Source of the DNA: Entoloma clypeatum
Taxonomy: Eukaryota > Basidiomycota > Agaricomycetes > Agaricales > Entolomataceae
Assembly: GCA_963565915.1 (NCBI GenBank)
Contig: OY751485.1
Coordinates: 5,642,001-5,706,000 of the forward strand
Direction of reading: 5' to 3'
Length of the DNA: 64,000 nt
Below are positions 12,094 through 22,028 of the stretch, piece after piece. The notes under the pieces are model-generated. The model was not told where the DNA came from, searched no databases, and saw only the letters and a list, made by a program, of their open reading frames with translations. Every line of letters starts with the position of its first letter. Position 1 is the stretch's first letter. The position numbers were made by a program, and so were the translations under genes.

Positions 12094-13807
12094 ATGTCTC
12101 AGAATAACGCAGATGACATTGTTCGAGTCAGAGCCAGGCTGGAACGCTTCCAGCTATCACATACAGACCTTGGCCAACAGCTATCTGATGCTCTCAAGCG
12201 ATCTCAGCGATTGGCATCGTCCCTTGGTTTTCGTGACATTTACGACGCCCAGGCTGCCATTGATACCGCCGATAAGGACCTACCACCGTACCGGCAATGT
12301 CTCGAGGAGCTGGAAATGCTCAAGGCGCAACGGGATAGCGCCCTCGCAAGAGTTAAGGAGTTGGAAGAGGAGCACCAATTCACATCTTCGTAAGGAGTTT
12401 TGCACTCTGAGGGTCAATGTCAATGACGGTCTGGGCTTGCCACGGACAGAGCGGTTTCCCATGGACATCACCTCAGTAATTTAGATTCTGGCAGTGATAT
12501 TCCAGTGGATGTTCTTCCATTTGCGCTCCGTCTTGCACACTGCGAGGTTTCCGGGCTGCGGCAGTGTGACATCGATGAACTTCCGGCTGAGGGGATCATC
12601 ACTGGGATGCATGACATTTTAGACCAAGGGCTCGAGATATTGCGAAGGAATGCAAGGCTGGTTAGAGAATGGGAGGACATGTTTAGCTTCCGGTACGTTC
12701 GATGATTGCTTTGAGAATCACAAACCCGGATGCATACTAAAGTAAGCTGGACAGTGAAAAAGACCGCAAATCAAAAGTAAGCCGACTTACCCAAGCGGAG
12801 TCTTTTCGCTTTCAACGAGCCCTGTATCGTATCATGTTGGTTTGCTGGTTATATGGCATGGGCAGCATCCCTGAAAGCGACATGCAAGACAAAGGTTATC
12901 CGTACTCTTTTTACAAGATATACCAAGCCCGACAAACAAAGTTTCTGACAAAATTTCCGACTGATGACCTTTTCGAAATCGACCATGTTCATCGGTTTGT
13001 CAACTGGATAGCATCCTTCGTTATGGCGAGACACTCTTTCGGGGGAACGCGCGATACATGTGAGTATGTTTTTGCCTACTGGCGATTGTTTGAAACAGAT
13101 CGATGCTTAGATAACTGGGGGAGTCTCTATTCGTTTGCTGGCCCGGCATTCATTATGAGCCAGTATCGGGACAGGGAAGAAGATGCCAACGGCGATATTG
13201 GTTACGAAGAACTCTGCAGTTATCTTTGGGACGATGGACCATATACGCGTTTTCTTACCTGTGGTTTGGACACAATATTCCAGACCAGGACAGGGGGAGA
13301 ATTTGATCTGCACAACGAGACAAGAATTTTGGACTCTGTGGAAGGGGCTGATGATCCCTGTACGCATTCCCGTGCTCCTTTGGGTGAACTCTACTTACGT
13401 GTCTCGAATTTCGCCCTTCACAGGTATCCGTTGCCAACGTCGCAGTATTTTCGCGCTAATTTACTTGAGAAATGAATCCTGTGAGTAGCTGGGTTGTGGT
13501 TTTTGGCGCTCATGATGGCTAAGGTGTTCCTTTGGCTTCTTAGCCTGGGTTGACCGACATTCTTTCCGACCTTGAAGAAGAACTGTCTCTCATATGGTAC
13601 ACCCTTAAAATTGATTACCCGGAGGAGAAACTCTTATCCGAGAAAATCAAGAAAACGCCTTCAAGGAGGCTTATGGAAGAGATTTTTGAGCTGCGACAAG
13701 GGGCATATATTTCGTGGAAACGAGAACATTGGGCCTGTAAAGAGTGTTGGGGAGACTTGATTGCGGACACGATTCCGATCTGGTGGGCTGAACGGCGTCC
13801 TCAATGA
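12094..13807 (+). CDS. Unrecognised multi-exon gene between the two PMS1 copies
   Basis: Not recognised. Exon 1 (12094-12389) begins MSQNNADDIVRVRARLERF and is strongly helical, with a likely coiled coil (ELEMLKAQRDSALARVKELE). This resembles the N-terminal heptad region of many agaricomycete F-box-like proteins, but no F-box was found. Exon 2 is 12495-12692 (donor GTACGT, acceptor GCAG at 12494), exon 3 starts at 12755 and stays open to at least 13359, and the frames agree across these joins. Further exons are likely: an intron GTACGC...TTCACAG at about 13360-13423, and a last exon from about 13544 to the stop at 13807. It contains a CKECW pair of cysteines near its end and terminates AERRPQ. 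The exact joins after 13359 are unsure because the frames do not close perfectly. Confidence 0.55.
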
Positions 13808-13894
13808 ATTGGCGAGGTGTGGCGAGATATGGAGTAGACTTTGTCTTCAATTGTCCATCTATCTCGTTGATAAAGGGTTTTGTCAAAAGTTCAG

Positions 13895-15274
13895 GCTGAA
13901 AGCGTCTAATTCACACATCCCCAAACTTCGCAGTCCAATCGACAACCCTCTCCCGCACCCCCCACATTCCCAAGATCCGCATCGTCGGTCGACCGTGAGG
14001 ACAGTTCCACGGCCGGTTCATCATTCTCATGTGTCGGACCACCTACAGAGCACTTGTAGCAAGTGAAGAAATAAAATATAATCTATAACCCACCAACGTC
14101 ATCTGGTGCTCCTTCAACGGCATCCCAACCATCACGATATTGCCGCACGCCCGCATCGCAAATGACATGGTCGTCCATTGACGTACAAAACCTGACGGTC
14201 GGTTCCCGTCCTCCCTGCGCCGACGGCAAACTAGGATACCAGGCCTTTCACGATGATGGTGACGCCATCATCGTCACTTGTGATTAGATCCCTGTGACCT
14301 CGTGAGCAAGACTGGGCAAAGAAAGAGAGGGAAAAGGACATGACAAGGTGACCCAATCGCCAAGGGTTCATTTGGATAGAGAAGAGAGGAAATAGAAAAG
14401 AACAGGAAAGGACAGAAATGAGAAATAAAATAAAAAGCCGTGTTGAAAGTTTGGAACTAACAAAGCAGAAGTGAAATGAAGGAAGACTCACGGTTGGGCT
14501 TGCACCCGCCTCACGGCCGTCTTCTCCCTGTCAACTTAGAAATGTGGCATTCAAATTGACAAGCTTGTCTAGTACCTTGGGGGCCCCCAAAGCGTGTGCG
14601 GGAAGAAGTGGCCCCGCTCGTGATGTGCGAAGTTTTCTGGCTTGTACCACGATCAATGTCATGTGGAAGAGTCGGAAAAACGGCGTGGAGCAGACCCCCC
14701 GACAGTACAGCACGACACGAGAGCATAACCGGTGAGAAGTGGCAGTCACGGTGCCTTGCCAAATTCGCGTCGCGTTGTGCTCGACCTCAACGGGGAGTGG
14801 GGCGAAGAGGTTTGCGACCGTCACGGTGGTACCACGCTGCCAGTTGATGCGACGATGAACAAGGAGGGTGGAGGTGAGATGTGATGCGCACCTGCCTTGC
14901 AACTTTGGCTCGCTTTGACACCCTCCCGCTCGGATCCATGTCCAATGACGAGCCCATCGGCGGTTCGGTGGCCGTGACGACGGAAACGGACTCGGCAAGG
15001 GCACAAAGGGAGGAGAGGGCCTCGCCGCGGAATACGAATGTGCGGACAGTGGAGAGGTCGGAGAAGGAGGCGAGTTTGGACGCTAGTTTTCTCGAAATGT
15101 CAGTGACAAAGTTTGGAGCGGAAGCGGAGGGAACGGACCGATGTTGTCGTAAAACTCCCTCGGAGACACCACTCCTGTTTTCAATCATCTGGATGCTCTT
15201 GAGGCCGTGTTGCACAAATCGCACCTCTCACTAGTAAGGAAAAGGAAAGCGACAGAGTCGGAACCACGAACCAA
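13895..15274 (-). pseudogene. PMS1: Truncated inverted second copy of PMS1
   Basis: Minus-strand sequence matches two separated parts of the PMS1 gene at 8002-11936, introns included. About 15274 down to 14180 corresponds to about 8140-9530: the peptides [47 protein letters not shown], and FYVNGRPC mutated to VLYVNGRPC. It then jumps directly to the equivalent of about 11687-11930 ([27 protein letters not shown]). About 2.15 kb is missing, covering the transducer end, acidic linker and endonuclease motif. The start codon exon is lost (the copy stops at the first intron). The DNGSG motif reads ENRSG, GFRGEAL reads VFRGEAL, and frames shift, so no working MutL protein can be made. Identity looks roughly 85-90% by eye. 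Confidence 0.9.
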
Positions 15275-15916
15275 GCTTGAATAACATCTTCATTTATGCC
15301 GGAATTCCGTTGAAGTCAAGGACTAGCGCGTCGCAGTGGTGGCGGGAATTGCTGGCTCGCAGGAACAGAAGGATTGTAGGTGAATCCCGTGTATGAGGTC
15401 GTGTGATCACGTGACAGAAACGTCGTTGGTCCTGTTCAACTTGACCATCTTCGAGATGAATGAACGAATTTTGTATATCAAGGGATATAGACTTGATCGC
15501 CAGAAGATACGTGCCGTATTTAAGAGGAGGGATGACGAGTCAGAGGCGTCCTACGATTTCAAATGGATACAACCAATCTGAAACGGCTTACAGCTACGTT
15601 TCGAATGGATTGGAGCCCGATGGTCACCTCGACCTGGTTCTCGTACTTGAGGATGGGTATGACGAAGCGGCTCTGAGAGCATCCGATGTTCAGTCCTTTG
15701 AGACGCTTCCGGAGGGGTCATTGAAGGTCTTGACACCTGGCGTCTGGCCATCAGACGGGTGATACGACGATAACCAAGCATAAAGTTGAAAGGTGCATTC
15801 CCTATTTCTGTATTTCTCTGACGTCTCATAGATCGAAAACCTTTGGGCTCTACTCTCGTACAATAAGTAATTATGTCCCGTGCCTCGATGTACAGCATAA
15901 TCAAGACCACTGCGCT
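15275..15916. other. Intergenic; no gene recognised
   Basis: Lies beyond the breakpoint of the PMS1 copy. A plus-strand open frame at 15460-15762 (100 codons) has an acidic tail (VLVLEDGYDEAALRASD) but no family I know and no splice support. It also contains the 3' flank of the DUF4291 gene. Confidence 0.35.
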
Positions 15917-16600
15917 CTAATTCTCCTCCATTCTTAACATATTCTTTATCTCTCCCGGGACGTCATATGCCACTTCGTCCGGCACCAGCCCTCTCTCCAC
16001 AAGCTCAGCTGCCCCAACCTTCAGACTCCCCTCGAGCGCCCCCTTCAACCCCTTCGCTCGCTCCGTCACGTCCTCGATGCTCACAATCCACTCATTCACC
16101 CACCTCTCACACAACTCTCTCGATATTCCGATCTGAATACTTCTGTACGGTAGGATTCCGAGAGACGGCGAGCGTTCTGGGTCCCACTGCACCCGGACGG
16201 GTCTCGACTTGTCATCAGCGGAGAGGGCTCCTCCTCCGTGAGCTGTGGATAGACCAGCACACGAGAGAAGGTGCAAGAAATGCGAGTGCTTCATCTTGAT
16301 GGCGAGGATATGGGCTTGATTGGGGTCTTTGTAAGAGTATCCAGAGCGATACCTGGAGGGAAGCAACTGTATGGGTATTCGCATTGTACAAGGGTTGGGG
16401 ACCTGTACACACATCATCCAGCACCAACTTGGTTTGATCCAGGTCATTCTGGTGATTTTGAAGGCGGATGACGCCGAAAGTTTTTGTTCCCGTACAGCGG
16501 GAATGGCGATTTCGGCAGAGTATGCTTGATATACGGTGATCGTTTCGTCATCGTAGAGCGCACGAATTTGACGATATGGGACTTTGAGAGCCGTGGTCAT
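15917..16600 (-). CDS. DUF4291 domain protein
   Basis: A protein of about 207 residues of the DUF4291 family, of unknown biochemical role, found in bacteria and fungi. The start at 16600 (MTTALKVPYRQIRALYDD) is chosen because the family motif VPYRQIRALYDD-x-TITVYQAYS begins there; an in-frame ATG 15 codons earlier adds nothing familiar. Next come IAIPAVREQ, then RMTWIKPSWCWMM. A 60-nt intron (16353-16412, GTGTGT...CTCCAG) leads to YRSGYSYKDPNQAHILAI, and VRVQWDPER and YRSIQIGI are conserved blocks near the C-terminus. The intron length is a multiple of three and has no stop, so the frame stays open through it. Ends LRMEEN. Single-domain, soluble, no signal peptide. Confidence 0.85.
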   Translation of the reverse strand: MTTALKVPYRQIRALYDDETITVYQAYSAEIAIPAVREQKLSASSAFKITRMTWIKPSWCWMMCVQVPNPCTMRIPIQLLPSRYRSGYSYKDPNQAHILAIKMKHSHFLHLLSCAGLSTAHGGGALSADDKSRPVRVQWDPERSPSLGILPYRSIQIGISRELCERWVNEWIVSIEDVTERAKGLKGALEGSLKVGAAELVERGLVPDEVAYDVPGEIKNMLRMEEN

Positions 16601-17106
16601 CTTATCGAGTGAGCAACCTGAGAATGTATATCCATGGTGAGTCACCGCAAAGAGCTTTTATTTAAAGTTTGTTCAAGTTTGATGTCAACAGTTCTGACTC
16701 GAACGCCGATCTACGAAGCGCTGCCGCTGAGCGAGGCAGTGCAAACCATCAATCCTCTACATCCTAAGTAATCTTGAATGTCAAGCAAGAAGAAATACTT
16801 ATCACAGGGATCCATGTCTCAAACGCCGCGGACGGCCACCATCGCGCCTCATAAATTTATGAATGCCTCCCCTCTGAGCTCCTAGTTAAGGCTTTCGTCC
16901 TTTGCCCGTGCAAATTCCGTTGACTTGCACCGGTGGCTGCAGGTGTTGCTGATAGAGCCCCGCCTGTGTAGATGGATATCGATTCCCGAAAGAACCCTAG
17001 CGTGCCAAGACGTTGATTCAAGGGCGGAAGTTTGTTCATCTCAGACACTGGTTACAACATTCCAAGGGAAACCACCGGGACTAGTTCACCCTCTCTCCTC
17101 TCGAAT
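16601..17106. other. Intergenic
   Basis: Upstream of the DUF4291 gene and downstream of glyoxalase I. Only short overlapping frames; nothing recognised. Confidence 0.4.
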
Positions 17107-17896
17107 TCAAAACCTCACCACGTCGGGGACGATCTCAATCCAATACCTATCAAACACATCAACCGATATTGAAATGAAAACAGAAAAAAGAAAAGACTCA
17201 CCCATCAGGATCCAGAATGAACGCGATATGCCGCATCTTCCCTTCGCTAGGCCGCTTCTTGAACGCCACCCCCAGCTTCTCAAACCTCTCGCAAGCCTTC
17301 TCGACATCGTCCACCGTGATCGCGATGTGTCCAAATCCTCTGCCTGGCTCGGCGTTTCCACTGGCATAGCCGGTGAAGTTGGGGTCGGATTCGGTGCCGT
17401 GGTTGTGTGTCAGTTCGAGGATACCTATGGACGCATGATGAATCACAAGGAGTGCAGATCGGACCTGATATTTCTCTTACCTTCCCTCATGAAACAAGAC
17501 GCCTTCTTCTCCTCTGTACTCATATCTCGTCCTTCATGGTTAAAAGCGAGGAAGTAGACTGTGAAATCGGCGAATGTCATCTCTGGGAGGCGTTATCCGC
17601 GGCCTGTCATCGACGATTTACGGGGATGGCAGTGGATCGTGTATACCTGAGAGAAGGTCCATTCCAAGAACCTTGGAAATGGTCAACGCTATTCACGTCG
17701 AAGACCGAGAGTCGGTCAGAAGAGAACGCTCACATCTTGATAAAAAGCCAAAGACACCTTGGGATCCTTTACACGAAGCATCGTGTGGTTGAACTATGCA
17801 TCAGTATATCGAATGGAGTTCAGGTGTTGATTCGATAGAGCTGCCAGTGAATCATCACCTCACCTTAAAGCTCGCCGTTTCTGCAGTGCGGGGCAT
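17107..17896 (-). CDS. GLO1: Lactoylglutathione lyase (glyoxalase I)
   Basis: Converts the hemithioacetal of methylglyoxal and glutathione into S-lactoylglutathione in the cytosol. Splicing gives a complete single-domain enzyme of about 160 residues. Exon 1 (17864-17896) encodes [11 protein letters not shown]. Then [89 protein letters not shown] and [12 protein letters not shown] follow across five short introns. The four metal ligands are visible: His of FNHTM, Glu of ILELT, His of GFGHIAI and Glu of YWIEI. The length fits the human-type single domain rather than the fused two-domain yeast enzyme. The last intron (about 17150-17198, GTGAGT...GATAG) splits DPDG from YWIEI. No break seen. Confidence 0.93.
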
Positions 17897-18376
17897 TGTG
17901 CTGCGATGGTGATTGTACTGACGATGAAAGAAAAGGATCCGTTGAGTGAGATCTGAGAGATAAGATCTAACTTGATAAGATGATATCGATCAAGGTCGGC
18001 CATCGCGGCCAGTGGCGATGGTATCGAATCGTTGTAACTCGAAAAAATACCTTTCGCACAAGTTATCGTCAAGCAAACAAAACATATTCTGCAATTCAGT
18101 CATAACTTCCGATACAGGACGGGAGGAAAACATTGGTACCAGTGCTACGCAACCAAAACACCGCACCGCAGCTTCAAAGTCCATTTTGTCAAGCTCATCA
18201 CAAACGTCAGGTCGTCGTTCCAACATGATGAATAACTTGTGAATAACGTAGGATAGTCGGAGGCATATTCGTCGTGCGGTCAATCAACATTAAAGTCGTG
18301 ACTGCAAGAAGCTTACAGCCAGGGATAAAAGGAGAGCGCTGATGAGTGATGAAGGTGCATCTGTGATTGTCGGTCA
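17897..18376. other. Intergenic; one 97-codon open frame
   Basis: The region between glyoxalase I and the first aspartic protease, all on the minus strand. A minus-strand open frame at 17990-18283 could encode 97 residues (MTARRICLRLSYVIHKL...). It has no motif I know and no obvious splice partner. It is more likely promoter or leader sequence of GLO1. Confidence 0.3.
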
Positions 18377-20119
18377 TCATTCAAGAGCGCAGCTGAGAAA
18401 TTCGAAAAGCACCAACGCACCGATGTATCCAGCACCGCTCTTAGCTGTAACGAAACACAAGAATGATCAGTGAATCAACCCCACCACCACCGAACCAGGG
18501 CATAAACGCACCATTGGTCCCCGCCAAAGCACTGCCGGACAACTGTGCAAACCCCATACCCGGTGGATTCAACCTATACACGCAATAGACATTCTGAAGA
18601 AACGCAGCACCAATGACCCAGCCGATATTACCCGCGGGGGCGGATGTGTCGGCCCCAGCGCCGAGGTCGAAGATCGCACCGCCGCAGAGAGAGGAGCCTT
18701 TGGCGACTGGACCGGTACTCATATCAACAGGATTGATGGGCCAAGCTGTGCCGCCGAACGAGAGGGTGATCGAGACCTTCGTTTTGCAGGCTAAATAGTT
18801 GAGAAAGATATCATTACCTGGAAAAAGAAAGAGGCAATAAAAACGACGTACGAAAAGCGTAAAATCCGAGTCCGCCGTAGACTGAGCCTGGAATGGCGGC
18901 ATAAATGGCTTTGACGTCGGAAGACGGCCCGCCAATGAGGCTCGTGGCGGTGTCGACCGCGGACGAGCCTGATCCGGAGGACATGATGATGTCTTTGCCT
19001 TGAACGGTCACAGCTATTCAAGAAAAAAAGAAAAAAAAAAACCCTTGAGCACATCAGTTTCGTATTCGGGGGTAAAATAAAAATAAAAAAGAGAGGGAAG
19101 AGGAAGAATAGATGGAAAGAAAAAAAAAAGAAAAAGAAAAAGGAGAAAAACCGACCAGTCGTATTCACCAACCAATACGTTGGCTCACCCGTGAGATCTG
19201 AAAACTCAACGTTACCCGTGTATAACGACGAATTCGTGCCTCCGAGAGTGAAGACACCTCCTGGGGATTCTTCATCGGACGACCACGTGGAGGGACGGGC
19301 GATCCAGACCCCCATTTCTGGCGAGTCGAGTTGGCCGGAGGTGGCGAGCGTTTGCCAGAATGGCACGGATTTGAGGGAAGAGACGCTGGAGAAGGCAAGG
19401 CCCATGACACCGTCCGCGTCCCCGATAGAGGTGGGGTGTGGGGACTCGATAGCTCCCACTGGGGCGAGGATTTTGAGAGTCTTTAATGGGGGAAACCGCG
19501 AGGGAGGAACAGGGACGTACTAAATGTTTGATTCTGAACCGTGAACCCCCCCATGGACACCGAATCTGTCCCAACCCCACCACTGACCACGCCCGATCCA
19601 TAATTGATGGATGCATTCCACCCCGACGGCTTGAAAGTACTCGATTTCGAGACACCAGAGGATGTGATCCAGAGATCGGAGGAGCCGGTATCGAGGACCA
19701 TTTCGTACTCTTGTGGTCTTGAAAAAAAAAAAAAAGAGAAGGACATTAAGCGAGTATTACTACGATGAGGAACGGGATGAGAAATAACCCACGGTGTACC
19801 GATGTTCACTGTGGCATAATACGACGCATCTTTACCCTGCACGGGGGAGACCGAACGAGGATTCAAAGGTGACCTCGACGGCCATGGTATGTAAAGATCT
19901 TACTTCACTTGTGAGCCCGACACCACCCACAGCCCGTCTGCCAGTGTGCGCTTTCTTGAAGCCATACTTGTACCGAACGTTGTCTGCAATTGCCACGTAG
20001 TCTTCCACTGTACGTTCTACCAATGGTGCTCTGCGAGACAATGGTATGTGGAGGGACGCAGCGACTGCTGAACCTGCGTAGAGCAGGAAGATTAGCGAAG
20101 GGTATAATGGGAGGAGCAT
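18377..20119 (-). CDS. Secreted pepsin-like aspartic protease (A1), second active-site motif altered
   Basis: A multi-exon pepsin-family protein. The start at 20119 (MLLPLYPSLIFLLYAGSAVA, a signal peptide) is preferred to an ATG nine codons upstream by comparison with the paralogue at 22029-23974. A prosegment (SLHIPLSRRAP, YKYGFKK) follows. The N-lobe has SYYATVNIGTP and the first catalytic motif VLDTGSSDLW; then INYGSGVVSG, DGVMGLAFSS and GGVFTLGGTNSSLYTG. The second catalytic motif reads AVDTATSLIGG: the expected Asp-Thr-Gly is Asp-Thr-Ala (codon GCC instead of GGC). ITLSFGGTAWPI and WVIGAAFLQNVYCVY follow. The last exon (stop at 18377) ends with a hydrophobic run GYIGALVLFEFLSCAL. Introns are rich in A or T runs (for example 19021-19150). 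A catalytic aspartate remains, so activity may be reduced rather than absent. Confidence 0.85.
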
Positions 20120-22028
20120 GACCCTATGGATGGAAGAGATGCCCAACGGACCGTGATAAATTTATGAGCCGTGGAGCACTCGAGCATCGAGGTCGGAGCC
20201 TCGTGGATCCAAACTTGAAAACGGCGATAGTGAGTGGTAGTATTACCGCAGGGGGGGTCGGAAGCGTTTCTTCACGGGAAAGTCACAAGGTCAACAACCT
20301 CAAGGCACAGGATTACCGATCAACTTTATCAAAAATCATCGACTGAGGGCTCACCCAGCACACACACACCCCTTCTCCCTGGTGGTGGTGTTGGCGGTGG
20401 TTTCAACAAGAACTGGACGGGAAACACAATGGTGAAGTTTGATATCAACACTTTTTATGTGGAGATTGGAGGCGCGATATGTACCTGGTTTCGAACACAA
20501 GCAAGGCCACGGCCTGCAAAAATAGAGCTTGAGTATTAAAAATAGCTGTAAAACATGTGCGAGTAACACGATGCAGCTGACAGGTGGATGTGTGTGCACC
20601 ACCGCAGCTGGTGGATTATCACACCTACAGCCACTCTGATCAGGCGCGGGAGGGGGGGGGGAGGGCGCAAGAACGGACAGAATACTTAGTATGGAGGTGG
20701 AAACAACAAACATCAACGCGGCAGGATTTCAAAGTTGACCTGCCGATCATACACTCGGCGATTCCTGTACAAGTACGTGGCCCAGGAGCCGACGAGGGGA
20801 GAAGGTCGCTGCCGACGACAAAGATGGAAAGATGACGATCACATGTCACGCTTTTAAAATTTTTTTTTTTTTTTTTTTTGAAACGAGAAGGGTGATTTAT
20901 ACGAAGGCATTTCAATGGTGCCAACAACATGCATGTACCAGAGATAAACTCGAGGGGGAGGGAGAGCTGTTGAAACATTGAATACTAACATCAGCCCACA
21001 CATCGGTCAGGCCACCTTTCGGTCAGTCACAGTATGTCACACTCCCGAAAAGGTCAAAATTCGAATTCCGCAGTGCCCAAACGACGCAAGCTTTGGCGCA
21101 ACGACAACCAAGTATTCGATTCGCGGCTATGTCTGTACATTACTAGATTAGAATGGTGATATAACGGAGAATATATAGATATGGATTATATAGTTGATAG
21201 AATGCAAGGCAGCTTGCTGAATTACGAGGGGGTCAATTTGGCTGATGGAAATTATAAGGCTGTCGGAACTGTGCAATAGCAACATGGGTTAATCGACGCA
21301 ACACACTCAGGATCTGTTTCAAGCTCCGATGCGGCATCTGTCGGCCAGCGTGACAAGTGGCCTCAATTCGACCTCGTTGGAGGCTCTGTTCTAGACACAA
21401 ATTACATGCAGAATGGACTAAAGGAATGTACTTTAGGCCATAGAAAAAGTTTGAGCTTACTTTACCCTAGTTTGAGGGAGATATTGGAGGTGACCGAAAG
21501 GTGGCCCTGACCGATGTGTGGGCTGATGTTAGTATTGAAGGTTTGCCACTGATGTCTGAAACGGAAAAAAAAAAAAGAGAGAAATCCAGTTATATTACCA
21601 TCCAAATTAATAGTAAAAAAAAAAAAAAGGAGAGAAAAAAAAAACACGTTACCCAGAAGCCATGTAAGTAAAAAAAAAAAAAAAAAAAAAAACCGTCTCT
21701 TGAGAAAAAAAAGAAAAGGGAAAAAAAGCGTGCAATCAACATTTAATTTAAATACTTGTAAGGAAAAAAAGAAAGAAAAAAAAAGTCCGAGTGTATATTT
21801 CATCAAAAGGTCAGTCTCTTTTTTTTTTTCTTCCATTCCGATACCATGAGTAATTTGTTGGGGGTGGGGTGAGGGGGGGCAGGCATGAACAGGAGTGAGA
21901 GCAGACGGTAAGGGTACGTTAGAGTAGGCTAGGGCATAAAACAGATTGGGGGGGGGGCGGGGGTCATCGCAAGGTTTCCGACAATTGTGGTGTGTGGATG
22001 GGCTCGAGGCTCGAGGCTAGAGTCTAGC
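20120..22028. other. Intergenic between paralogous proteases, rich in homopolymers
   Basis: Nearly 2 kb with no gene recognised. It has a T run at about 20857-20879, repeated A runs at about 21567-21790 (one over 20 bases at 21668-21692) and G runs at about 20647-20663 and 21947-21958. ORFs here are short and made of homopolymer codons (Phe, Lys). Confidence 0.4.
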
